Shown in pieces: positions 13,966 through 25,780 of a DNA stretch of 64,000 nt. The notes under the pieces are model-generated. The model was not told the origin of the DNA. It did no database searches and saw nothing but the letters and a program-made list of their open reading frames with translations. The position numbers and the translations under genes are program-made. Origin of the DNA: Anseranas semipalmata (taxonomy: Eukaryota; Chordata; Aves; Anseriformes; Anseranatidae); contig VXAA01003157.1 of the NCBI GenBank assembly GCA_013399115.1, positions 527,239-591,238 of the forward strand. Direction: 5' to 3'. The number at the start of each line of letters is the position of its first letter. Within the stretch, counting starts at the first letter, position 1.

Positions 13966-14880
13966 ATCACAGAATCACAGAATCACAGAATTGTTCAGGT
14001 TGGAAGAGACCTCCAAGATCACCTAGTCCAACCTCTGACCTAACTCTAACAAGGCCCACACTAAACCATATCTCTAAGCTCAACATCTAAACGTCTTTTA
14101 AAGACCTCCAGGGATGGTGACTCAACCACCTCCCTGGGCAGCCCATTCCAATGCCTAACTACCCTTTCGGTAAAGAAGTTTTTCCTAACATTCAACCTAA
14201 ACCTCCCCTGACGCAACTTGAGCCCATTCCCCCTCGTCCTGTCACCAGGCACGTGGGAGAAGAGGCCAATCCCTACCTCACTACAGCCTCCTTTAAGGTA
14301 CCTGTAGAGAGCGATAAGGTCACCCCTGAGCCTCCTCTTCTCCAGGCTGAACAACCCCAGCTCCCTCAGCCGCTCCTCGTAAGGCTTGTTCTCGAGACCC
14401 CTCACCAGCTTTGTTGCCCTTCTCTGGACTCTCTCGAGCACCTCCATGTCCTTCTTGTAGTGAGGGGCCCAAAACTGAACACAGTACTCGAGGTGCGGCC
14501 TCACCAGAGCCGAGTACAGGGGGACAATCACCTCCCTAGTCCTGCTGGCCACACTGTTCCTGATACAAGCCAGGATGCCGTTGGCCTTCTTGGCCACCTG
14601 AGCACACTGCTGGCTCATATTCAGCCGACTGTCAACCAGCACACCCAGGTCCTTCTCTGCCAGGCAGCTTTCCAGCCACTCATCCCCCAGCCTGTAGCTC
14701 TGCCTGGGGTTGTTGTGCCCCAAGTGCAGGACCCAGCACTTGGCCTTGTTAAACTTCATACAGTTGGCCTCAGCCCATCGGTCCAGCCTATCCAGATCCT
14801 CCTGCAGAGCCTTCCTACCCTCGAGCAGATCGACACACGCACCTAACTTGGTGTCGTCTGCAAACTTACTGAGGGTGCAA
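13966..14880 (-). mobile_element. Young CR1 LINE, antisense, 5'-truncated
   Basis: On the reverse strand this reads from the RT catalytic box through the C-terminus, the 3' UTR and a terminal repeat. At 13966-13988 the + strand shows three copies of an ATCACAGA-like octamer, i.e. ATTCTGTG on the element strand, the CR1 3' tail. It is 5'-truncated at 14880, just before the FADD box. It lies inside an older LINE whose two halves are visible on both sides, so this copy is the later insertion. No convincing target-site duplication is seen, as is usual for CR1. Its near-intact frame suggests relative youth. Confidence 0.95.
14061..14879 (-). pseudogene. CR1 ORF2 C-terminal remnant, frame still open
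   Basis: The frame is open from the truncation point (element-strand codons [14 protein letters not shown]) to the stop at 14061, roughly 272 codons with no frameshift. The first ATG in it is at 14759, but the native ORF would have continued upstream, so this is a fragment and not a gene. It has the RT Asp-Asp box, then the thumb-like C-terminal region with [20 protein letters not shown] and [18 protein letters not shown], and ends in a Leu-Arg-Asp-Met-Val tail. The N-terminal endonuclease and the rest of the RT are absent, so no activity is expected. Expression would only be as antisense of the host intron. Confidence 0.9.
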
Positions 14881-15922
14881 TATGTTCTATATGTTCACAA
14901 ATATGTGCTATATGTTGTTCTTCCTGATATCATTGCTGAGGAATCAGCACATCGTATTATTTATAAAGGTGAGATGTCTTTCCATGTATTTTACATTTAT
15001 TTACATTGAATTCTATCTGTCATTTTATCACCAAATGTCACAATACGTAGGTCTTTATTGCCCGTCCTGCTTTCAGAGCCCTCACTTTATCATCATCAAT
15101 AAAGGTTGTCTTGTCATTATTCACTGCTTTTTCCAGCTTGGGCCTCCCACTGGATCCCTGCAGGACTCAGCTTACGACTTCTTACCAGTGTGAATACTCA
15201 CCATTTACTCCAAATTTCTCCTATCGGTTAACCAGTATTTTATCCTTGAGAGGGCCTTCCTGCTAATCCCATGTCAGGCTGGTTTCTTTAAGAGCCTTTG
15301 ATAAAGAAACTTGTGAAATGTCTTCTGGCCATCAGGTATATGGTATCAGCTTACTTTCCATTCCATGCTTGTTTGTACTTTAGAGAACAGCAATAGGTTG
15401 GTGAGGCATGACTTCCCTTTAAAATAGCCATCTTAGCTCTTCACCTCTGTAATGTTTTTATTTTCCCATGCACTATTGTTATTGTTTATTCTGATATTTA
15501 GTAATTTAATTGGAAATTCTTAGGAAATTTTTGTTGCCTTCTTCCCAAGCCACCTGTCACAGCTTCCTCCATTATGAACCCAGATGGAGAAAATGTGTTT
15601 TATTTTTGAGCTCTGACCTCATCTTTCTTGATTACTTCTTTTATAGCCTGAACAGCTGTTAGCCCTACGAGCTCTCTTTCTGGCTTCCAAGTCTTTGAGG
15701 AATATTTTATTATCATTTTTTATGCTTTTTCATAATTCCTCCTCATATTATTTCTTTTACTTGTTTTCTGTGGATTTTTCTTTTTAGGCTGGTAGAATTG
15801 ATGGTCATTTTTGTTTTCCTTGTTAGGATGCAATTTCAGATTTTTGAAGGATGCTCTTCTTGATTCTAATAATCTTCCTGTCCTGCTATTTAACTGTCTT
15901 ATCTTATTTGTTGCACTTGCTC

Positions 15923-16016
15923 TTTTTTTTTTTTTTTTTTTTTNCTTGGGAATTTTTTTTTTTTTTTTTTTTGAAAGGGGGTATTATGCTTTTCCTTTTT
16001 TTTTTTTTTTTTTTTT
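15923..16016. repeat. Three long T tracts around an undetermined base
   Basis: T(21) at 15923-15943 is followed at once by N at 15944; T(20) lies at 15953-15972 and T(21) at 15996-16016. The spacers are 9 and 23 nt. Three tracts of near-equal length beside an N suggest a homopolymer or assembly problem at least as much as biology. Confidence 0.9.
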
Positions 16017-16022
16017 GGATAT

Positions 16023-16060
16023 AATCTTTAAAAATCTTTAAAAATCTAAAAATCTTTAAA
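16023..16060. repeat. Short 10-bp tandem repeat, about 3.8 copies
   Basis: The unit AATCTTTAAA occurs at 16023, 16033 and 16051, with an 8-nt variant lacking TT at 16043. It directly follows the T-tract cluster. Confidence 0.85.
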
Positions 16061-18661
16061 TGCCTTTCATATCATCTGCAGGGATATAGCTCTTCTGATC
16101 GCTTCTCATAGCATCTCTTTATCATTGTCATTTTTATGAGGGCCTTTATTAAAGAAAAATGAAGGCAAGGGTGTCTTTTTTTGTTCTTGTGGAACTAATT
16201 CATTATGACCACTCTTGCAGCATGGCTTCTTAAATGTTATATTCCAAAAAAGTATGTCACGACCAGATCTCCTACTTCGTGGTTGTGGATTCCATTTATA
16301 AGTGTTCCATGAGGGAGTCAGCAGCTGTGTTACAGTCTGAGGCAGGCTGTTCCATGAGGGTAATTGAATTATTCCATGTCCCGCCATGTAATCTCTGATT
16401 TTTAGGCATATTGCAGCATTTCACAATACTGGTCAGGTGGCTCATAAAACAGATTTAATACTCATTTTTTCCTATGTAGTCTCAGTCTGTCTGCCTGGAC
16501 TTTTCCCTGTTGATTAAGTTAGATTGTTTATCAGATTTTACTTCCTTTAACATCCAATACCATTCCTACTTGAGCAAAGATACCCAGGTATCTCATTGTT
16601 CTGTTATCTGCCTGCCTTCAACTATATTTCCAGCATCCCTTTTAACTACAGGTGCCAGTCTTCATCTTGTTTATTAAATCTCTATTATTTGTATATATGC
16701 ATATGTAGCAGTTTTTTGATTTTCTTCTTTGAACATCATTTAAATGGTAGCTGTAGAGCAGCTTGTTCTGACAACTTCCCTGTTTTTACTTTCATTTTCA
16801 CAGTCTTCTGTTTTATGCAGTATTTGAGAATGTGGGGTTCCTGTGGCGTTTCCCTTAATGGATATATAATTGAAAACAATCTGCTCTTCCATGCCACTGA
16901 CATTCTTCCACTTTTCAGATTAAAAGCATTTAAATGTCATTCTCGATTTTAAAAGCCAACAGCTGGATCCTTTATGCTTCAAATGGGTCTCTTCCTTTTG
17001 TACAGCCTCTTCCTATCCTAGAGGTGTCCTCAGTTCCAGGTGAAACTTAATTCCTTCTCCTAACAACATTATTTGAGCCCATCATTGCAGCTTGGTTCTG
17101 TTGTAATGAGACTATTGCACAGAATGCTACTGTGCAGGTCCCAGTTTCAGTTCCCAAACAATCTACATTTGGCCTCCAGAAGTTCTCTCCAGTGTTCCTC
17201 CCTTGTTATGATTCACAGGGACTGCAAATTACTGCCCCTAGTCTGTTCTTGGACTCTGCACAGATTTCTTGTGACTCTCCATAGTCACCAGCACAGGTTT
17301 CTATCCATATCATGGTATCTGTGACATGGCACATACTCACTTCGTATGTTCTACCTAGCCTGTCTTAAGAACATGAGAGAGCAAAGTTGGCAGGAACTAG
17401 CCGTTTCCTTGTACAGCTTGTCCTCTTTCCCACTGTAGTTCACAGATGGGACATCCAAGATAACATATTTTGATTCCTTTTTTTTTTTCATAATTCCTAA
17501 ACTTGGAAATTGGATTTCCATAGAACAGTTATCTCCCTAATTTATTACCGTTATTTTTTAGCTCACCAGCTGAAAGACTGTCTAGGATTGGGGCCTCCAT
17601 GCTTGATAGCATGGCTGGAGATCATTTGTTTTGTATTTGCTAAAGATTAATTAGACAGCTTCTTTCTATTATTCTAAGTTGGGGATAAACCTACGAATAA
17701 CCAAATAACATGCAGTGTTTATACTCTACACCTACGAGGATTTGACAAACCTTAGCCTGGAAATCATACTTTTAAAATATATTCAAAAATATCCAATTCC
17801 TCATGGAGTTATAAACAAAATACAGGATGTTATGTGGCGTAAGAAAAGACATAGAAAACATGAAATTTGTCATCTGAAGCAAATACCTATGAATTTAGAT
17901 GACTTAAAGGAAACTTGAAGTTATGCACCAGCTTTTAAATGAAAAATAATCTTCTCATAAGGCAGTTTTTCATCTGAATCTAATGATGAAAGTATATACA
18001 GTTTCAACTGTAATTTTGTGGTCTGTGCTGAAACGTGAGAGTACATTTGCTAGGTTGTCATCATTGTATAGAGTTTTAAATAGAGAAGATCACATGAATC
18101 AGTAGTTGTCTACTGACTTTGTGTTGTGGCAGGCTGAAGTGCACTGGTTTATTCTTACCTTGGCTCAACGTTATTTACGGATCTATTTAATTCTAAGGAG
18201 AATAGGATTGTTTTGTAAATAAATTTGCAGTGTGAAAGCTTTCCCAGAAACACACGTGGAACAAATCCTTAGTTTTAACCTTTAAAAATGTATCTGTTTT
18301 GTTTCCTCTACTTTGCTATAATCTAAAGGATTTAAGATAGATATGGTCTCTATTAAATTAAAAATTTCAAAGGACTTCTGAGATTTCCACAGAATGTAAT
18401 GTTTCATGTAGAGGTACACCTATAGTTTTCCCCAGTCTCTGTTGAAAGTTAATATTGCTTATTGTTTCACATATTTTTTTGTCATGACAGGTTTTATTTT
18501 TAAGTTCATTTCAGTGGCTGCAGCATTTCCAGACAGACACATATAAGGGATCGCTCAGCATATAAATGCTTGAGGGCTGGAGATCAAACCATATCATTTA
18601 TAACTCCATGAAGGAATTTGAATGCAGTGATTTCCTGGTGGAATATAAGAAAATCAGGAAT

Positions 18662-19249
18662 AGTATGCATCAGAAATAGTGTGGCCAGCAGGACTAGGGA
18701 AGTAATTGTACCCTTGCACGTGGCACTGGCGAGACTGTACCTCGAATGTTGTGTTCAGTTTTGGACCCCTCACTACAAAAAGGATATGGAGGTTCTCGAG
18801 CACGTGCAGAGAAGAGCAAGGAAGCTGGTGAAGGGACTGGAAAACAAGAATTACGAGGAGAGGCTGAGGGAATTGGGGTTGTTTAGTCTAGAGAAGAGAA
18901 GGCTGAGGGGAGACCTCATTGCTCTCTACAACTACCTGAATGGAGGTTGCAGTGAGGAGGGTGTTGGTCTCTTTTCTCCAGTGACAAGTGATAGGATGTG
19001 AAGAAAAATTGTGCCAGGGAGGTTTAGATCGGATATTAAGAAGAATTTTTTCATGGAGAGGGTGCTCAAGCATTGGAACAGGCAGCCTAGGGAAGTGGTG
19101 GAGTCCCCATCCCTGGAGGTATTCAAGAGACGTGCGGACGTGGCACTAGGGACATGGTTAAGTGATGGGACTCGGTAGGTCAGGTTGATGGTTGGACTTG
19201 GTGATCTTGAAGGTCTTTTCCAACCTGGATGATTCTTTGATTCTGTGAT
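18662..19249 (+). mobile_element. CR1 LINE 3' fragment, sense
   Basis: A 5'-truncated copy of about 590 bp. The + strand encodes [17 protein letters not shown], then [20 protein letters not shown] and [18 protein letters not shown], which are the C-terminal CR1 RT-region motifs. The frame stops at 18999-19001, where the sequence departs from its relatives by a small deletion. The 3' UTR ends in GATTCTTTGATTCTGTGAT at 19231-19249, the CR1 terminal octamer. The 3' UTR wording is nearly the same as that of the copy at 28022-28999, so the two belong to one subfamily, distinct from the 13966-14880 copy. Confidence 0.94.
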
Positions 19250-22200
19250 AGAAGAGTAGTGTAAGCCACAGATTCGCAAAGGACTAGAAGTTGCCCTTCT
19301 GTCCATTGCAGGATCTAGACATTGAACACCTAGCTCTCCAGAATTATGGAATTTATGGATTTCATAAATCTGTGTGTAATACCAAAATTCATGCAGGTAA
19401 TGAAATGAATGAGACAGCTAAGCTGGAGATATCCAGCAGCCCACACTGAGTGTCTGAGGCTGGAGGCAGACAGTAGAAAGTGTTGAACAGACTGATGTGC
19501 TTGAAACTCTGCAGAGACACCGGCCAGCCAACTGGGACAGTTGTGACATGAAAGTGAGTTTCAGACTGAACCCTCTTTCTACATACCAAGTTAATTGCTT
19601 TGGTATGGCTAATTGTGTCACTTTAACCCTTCCAGGAGAACACTTCTGTCTTCCTTGAACAGCTGGAGCCCTGGACATACTGTCTTGGCAATGTGAATGG
19701 AAGATACTCATGGCCGTTTTTTCCATTGGTTGATATCTTTAATAGATATTTTGCAAACACATTCATCCTTCCTGAAGTTTGTAGATGTGTGGAAGCAGGG
19801 TAATTGCACTGTAATAAATATTAAGTTAAAACTAGAGTTATTAAATATACCTGAGGCATTCTTTAATCCTGTGTTAGAGGAGAATTCAATATTACTTCTA
19901 TAATAGTCTTTAAAGTGAGAATCAGATCTTAGCCTGGGGTGCAGGGAGAAGAAAAAAGGCGCCAGTTAAAAGCATTAGCAGATCATTTAATGTTTTATCG
20001 GGTAGGAGCATCCTAGCCACAGTTTTGTTCACTGTGGATTTGAGTATTGCAATGGCAAGAGTACCTTCCTGGATACTCTCAGTTATTACAGCCTGTCTTA
20101 TTCAAAGTCACTCAGGCCCTCCAGCTTACTCTTGCCAGCTTGTTTTTCGCATACAATGTCTTGTTCTTTAAAGGTATTGCCCTGAAAGTACTTTTTTTTC
20201 TGTCTTACCTAAGTCTACAGCACAGATATGTCACTCGCAAAGGCATGCCATCAGCAAAGCATTACATTCTCAGTGTTTTAGATGCTTTTGACCCTCAAAT
20301 GTCCTACTATTCAGTAATTTCAAGTTTTGTGATGAGGCTGAGTAGGTATTCCAAATAGCAATCAGTGATTAATATGTGCTATTAACTTGGCAAAATTACA
20401 AACATTGACAAATACTGATAATGGAAAAAATCACATTCTTTGTATGCATAGTTAACACAGTGATAGATTCTTCACAGTTAGCAAATCAGGTACATCTATA
20501 TCAAATTGTGTTACTACATGTATATGTTAAGTTTGTTTTTACATTCAGCAGCGTTAAATGAACTATAAATTAAGGGATCAGTCGCACTGGTTACTACTAC
20601 TGCCATGTGTAGGAGGAGGAGGAAGCTCTGCAGACCCTCTGTTTGGCATGCTAGAGGGGAAGCCAGAGCAGTTGCAGTTTGGAGAAGGGAGTGGATCTTT
20701 ACACACCCAATACGTTGGTTGTGTAAACCAATGGAAAGCCATCCGTGCAAAATGACGAGTTACCACTGCTTTTTTTTCCTTCTATAAGCTCATCACAGCA
20801 AGCATAAAATTAAGCGCCAGTTCAGGTCTTTGAGTTAACACAGTATTACTTAAGTGTTTTCACCTTGTCAGTATTTTTTTGGAATGATTTGCTCCTCTTA
20901 AAATATTTTACTGTACTACTATTTCAGATCAGTCAAATACTCATTAAAAGATCTTGAAAGATTTTTTGAAAGCAATTTATTGAAAGCAGTAAAGAACAAA
21001 AAGCAAACAAACAAAACCAACAAACAACAGTATAGAAAATGTAGGGGGGAGTGGGGAGGGAACCAGAATTTTGTAAAATGTTTTTGAGTGCTTTCCCAGA
21101 CTGGTTTAATTTCTGTACAGTGATGTGAGTTTGCTTATGTCAATCAATTTAAAGTTGTGCTTTGCTTTGATTATAAACATGACTTGAGAATAAAATGAAT
21201 GTTTGCATAGTGCTTGGTATATGTAAATTGATATACAAATGCTGCTGTAAGTATAATTACTTTAATAACGAAAGACAAAATCCAGTTGACTAACACAGTT
21301 TTTAATTAGATTAACATAAACCGTTTGTGATTTGATACAATGCTTTCTACAAAATTAAAAGCTACATGCATGTATGCTAAATCAGTTCATTAACATATTG
21401 GGTCCAAATTAACTGTTGTTATATTTTCATTGACTGAAAAGAAATTTGAGTTTTATGCTACACTTTTACTATCCAATATCACTAGCATATATATGAAAGA
21501 TACATTACTTTCATGGTTAAGGATTCAACCCTAACTTATCCTGGTTCTTGTTGACTTAGAACTTAACTTTGCAAATATAGCATCTGGAAAGAGAAATCTT
21601 TCACCTAACATGAAATCGTATCCAGCTCAGTAAGAGTAAGATGATGCACTTGAAAATCCCACTGCATTACAGCTCCTTTGGATCTTCCTTTTAAGTTCCA
21701 AACTCTGTTAAGTTAGAAAAAACTTGGTAGGTTGCTGCCAGTTAGCAAAGAGCAGATGGTGTTTATTACTGTGACCAGTAAATTGTGTATCTGTGGGAGT
21801 AATAAGCCCAATTAGCCAAATGTTGATTATGCTTTTAAGTGTTGTAGTCTTAGTACCTATTTCCATACCTGTGCATATGCTGAATATAAACTTATTTAAT
21901 TGTGCACTTTGAAAAAGCTTGGTGGTGCACTTCTGCAGTCTGAATTCTTAGCATTCGTAGAAATATCATTTTAGGTAACATCTTTTAAATGGGCCAATCT
22001 TCCCTTGTATTTTACTTATTTCTAAATATTAAAAGTTTACTGTCTCAGGCTTGTCTGGGATGAATTAAACAGAGAATTTTTTTTTTTTGTCCTACAGAGG
22101 CCTCTTGCCCTTGATTTAATAGAATATGACTGTTTAATGCATGCTCTGACTTTGCTTTGAGGAGATGGAGAAAATCATTGTTAGCTCAGAGTACTCTGCC

Positions 22201-24670
22201 ATTTTTAAAATACTGCTCTTTTTGAACAGCCTTCCACTAAAGAGCAGTCTTTATGGACTCTTTATGGACATGTGTCCATCCCTGCCTGCCCTCAGCCTCC
22301 CACAGTGCTTCGGCTAAGCTGGCCAAATAGAGGTAAGCTTAGAGAAAAACAGCATCAGGAAATGTGTGTAGTGTATTCCGTTCTTGAAATACAGCCAAAA
22401 CAGGGCCAAAAGGCAAAAAAACAAAGATGAAATGTGGTATTAGGGTTCTCTTTCCCATTTCTGAGGTGAAAAAGCAGGCTACTGTGTAGTCCTCTTGTCA
22501 GCAGAACCTGGTCTTGCTGCACTTACCTTGAATAATACGTGGGAAAGTGCCACTTTCATAAGCAAACGCAGGGATTTTAATGGCACTAATTTCTGCAATC
22601 TCTCCCTAGCCATCCAAATAAGCAATAGTAGCTACATACATGTAACAAGGTTTATTTTGGATTTTTTTTCTAGCATACTTGACAGCTCAGGGTAAAGATC
22701 ACATCTTTCTGTGTCAGTACAGTGCTTGGTACGATGATTCTATCAGGGTATCTCTGCAATTAAAATAATAAAGAATGGCTGCAGCGAGACATTCAGCAGT
22801 GAGTCATAAACCCCTTAAACTTGTTAATTGCAGATTTAATATAGATGCAGAACTTTAATTGGTTTCTTGGCTTCTTCTCAATTACCTCATGTCAAAGTTA
22901 AAAACAGAAAAACACAAAATAAAATGTTTGGGTTTGTGACAGATTAGTGGATTATAATAAACCATACTGCTAATGTATGTATTAGAGAAATCTCTATTCA
23001 AATTTTCCTCTGTTAAGTCATTACATTTAAATGAATAAAAACACATCAGACACCAAAAATTACTGTTTTAAAACAGATAATATATTTTAATTCTAAGGCC
23101 CATTTAAATTCCTTTATTTAAGTGCCACAACGTGTTACCAAATTCTGACAGAGAATTGCTTAAAATGAAGAGTGAGGGAATATTTTTGTTATCTCAGTAT
23201 GGACTCGTATCTGGAAGATGTTTGTCTAGAGTCACTGGCCATCTGTTTCATGGAGTTATGCCAAAAATACATTTTCACTGTAGATTTAGATGCTTGCTAT
23301 GAGGTAGGAAATAACAAGACAAATATTGCACCATCTTCTTCAAGCACACCATAAATATGAACTCCCAGCACTTTTCAAGATAAAAAATGTGTAATAAAAA
23401 TGTTCATTTCTTAGGTAAATCTTTCAGACACGGTAGCTTTAATGATTCTAACGTTGTTACTCAGATTTAATTTATTCTTGAGGTAATTCTGTTGATTTAA
23501 ACCTGAAATGAATTTGGCCCTGCGTTTTCAAGAAGCTGTATTTTTCCTTTGAGCATTTCATTTTGAGTCCATCTTTCTCCCCATGGCTAGTATCAGGTTT
23601 GTGCTCAAAGCATACATGAACAGATCAGACACAGAGCGCTCTGGAGGATAGGGCAGCCTTCTCCTTTGGTTCTGGGACCCCTGTAGTGAACTTTCAGCAG
23701 TGCAGTAGTCTTAAGAAAGCATTAGCACATCTCCTTTGGAGTAGGTCTGCAGAGCCCCTCTAAAGAAATACGTTCATTTTCTCCTGCTGCTGTTTGCTGT
23801 CTCCTAACACGTTTGGCTAAAATAGAATCCTGCAGAGTTTGACCCTACCAAACAGGTTTCTTGTAAGCTCTTCTTCAGAGGCAGCAAACACTACAGTGCT
23901 GGAATTAAAAGTAATATTGCACTCTTATCTGGAGCACTAACTGCATTTTGGAAGAGCTAAAAAATACTAGATTTTGAAGAGGTATTGGGATAAACAACTA
24001 CATACAGAGGGAGACAAACTTGTCCACTGCAGGATTTGCAGAGCTTAATGTGCCTAGAAAGTATTGAGGGAAATAAAATTTACCTTCATAATCTTCCAGT
24101 GCTACCTTTACACAAAGAGAAGTCCCCTGTGTGTATCGAAAGGTGAGATAGTCTTAAATAAATGCTGTTCTAAAATGATTGAAATATCAGAAGTTTATAA
24201 GTAGGTCTCGATCAGTAAGGTTTTACTCAGGAGTGGAAAATACCTTTTCTCCTCCCCTTTTTCTTTAGCACAAGACTGAATTTAGACAGGAAGAAGTTTG
24301 GTGGTTTTTTTGTTTGGATTTCATGAATAGAGAAAGATTTTTGTGAGAATAAATAGCTCTGAATATGGAAAGACGCTTTATACCCCCCCACAGGAGCTGA
24401 TAGCAAACGGTAAATAGAGCATACTAAGAAATAACAAACCTGTTTTGTGTTACCCAAGCCTCTGCTATTTCTATTTTGCTGTTTCTAGGATTAGAAGAAA
24501 TGAATTTGGTCTCCCAGTTCAGGGCTTTGTGTTGCTTTATCTTACAGTTGGAAACATTTGTCTATTTCATTCCTTATTTATCTGAGTTTTGTTGCTTTTC
24601 TGAACACTTATCTGTGTATAGAACAGAAATAGACACTGACATACACTTTTCCAGAATGACAAGCATATTC

Positions 24671-24695
24671 CTTGTTTCTGCTTGTTTCTGCTTGT
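24671..24695. repeat. 10-bp tandem repeat, 2.5 copies
   Basis: CTTGTTTCTG is repeated twice in perfect register and followed by CTTGT. Confidence 0.85.
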
Positions 24696-25129
24696 AAAAC
24701 CTGATTTAAACAGTGTTCATAAAATATATAATGTTACAGTTATAGTAGGGATGTGTTTGGGCTACATCAGACGTGGAAAAAATTATTCTTCTAAAGGTAA
24801 ATATTCATTTTCTATCAATCGTTGTATTAAGTTTAAGGCTTGAATGTCAATGCTGTAAATATAATGTTAGATTTGTTATAGCTGTATCTGTGCTGTCCTG
24901 AGGTGCTCAAAATCCTTGCTAATAGTTACTGGAGATTTTTAATTTTGAAACAACTGTAGGTTAGACCTTTATGTTGCAACATAAGATAACAGCAAATATG
25001 ATTATTTGCGTAATTGATTGCCAGCATTTTTGCCCCCATGTACAGAAGGGAGGTGGGGAGGAAGATAGGTATGGTTTTAGATAGGATAGGATTTATGGGG
25101 ATCACTTTAATTCATAGTGCTTCTGTGTG

Positions 25130-25640
25130 GTGGAGTAACTTTCTGTGTACTTCTGGTGGTGCCACGTGGCTCAACAGGCCTGGTGGTGTCCCCAGCAAGG
25201 GTGACTCTCCTCAGCCCGAGGTGCCTCGTGCTGCTGGCTTTGGGCAGACCCCACCAGACCTTGGAGCCTGTGGCCCACCTCTGGGGAAGGTCATGATATT
25301 CCTTGGCACATACAAGCAGAGCAGCAATGCCAGCCCACCTGAACATGGTTCTCACAAGAGAACTGAGCATTGGGTGTTGGTTAGGTTGTTCAAAGACAAG
25401 CTTATTATGTTTGGAGAGAGTCCTGTGTATACAACCAAAGTAAGGATTCAATGTTTGATTACTATTTTGAGCATTAAAAGATGAAGTAGCAATGAAAGTC
25501 ACAACTGCTATCTGCCTAGCTCCTTTAGCTCCATTTGTGGCTGTCAGGTCACTGAGACTGCTCCAGTGCAGGGAGCCGTGGACGGGTCCCAACAAATGTT
25601 CCACTGCCAGGGCAGGCCATGGACAACTGACTCAGGGCAC
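25130..25640. other. GC-richer block, unidentified
   Basis: This block is clearly richer in G and C than its surroundings and carries overlapping open frames on both strands (25014-25484 on +, 25107-25604 on -). Neither translation shows a domain I recognise, and there is no splice or start context that favours one. It may be an old repeat, a decayed retrocopy or a lncRNA exon. I do not call a gene. Confidence 0.3.
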
Positions 25641-25767
25641 TTCTCAGCATGCCAGTTAGCCTCCTAGGATAAAAAAAAAGCGTTTGGTCAAAATCCTCTA
25701 TTTATACAGAAAAAAAAAAAAAGTGTGACTAAATCTCTGCCATAAAATTGAGGCTTTGCATTTTTTT

Positions 25768-25780
25768 GTTGTTGTTGTTG
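25768..25780. repeat. (GTT)n short repeat
   Basis: Four GTT units following a T(7) run. Confidence 0.8.

Larger units (their letters stand above)
13790..15440 (-). mobile_element. Ancient CR1/L3-like LINE, antisense, split by a younger CR1
   Basis: Both flanks of the young CR1 belong to one older element. The left part (about 13790-13965) carries a GGATTTATAAAGTAGCGTAATG stretch, a CCTAGTAATTTGTAACAT stretch and a TTTTTTCACTGCTGC stretch. The right part (about 14930-15440) carries TTTACATTGAATTCTATCTG, GGATCCCTGCAGGACTC, AACCAGTATTTTATCCTTGA and AAGAGCCTTTGATAAAGAAA. These follow, in order, the antisense of the widespread amniote CR1/L3 RT region as I recall it. No frame survives. The element may continue with weaker similarity to about 16500. 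Identity is by eye; a library search would settle subfamily and limits. Confidence 0.75.
15441..17550 (-). other. Possible further 5' part of the ancient antisense LINE
   Basis: Past the recognisable RT part, the pyrimidine-rich + strand keeps the character of decayed antisense LINE sequence (for example the stretches at 15660-15790 and 16500-16640). I can only suggest continuity, because no coding motif is readable. T tracts and an N interrupt it at 15923-16016. No gene is seen. Confidence 0.3.

Noticed and set aside
14151..14846. 231-codon + frame across the antisense CR1
   Set aside because: It is the complement shadow of the CR1 ORF2 remnant.
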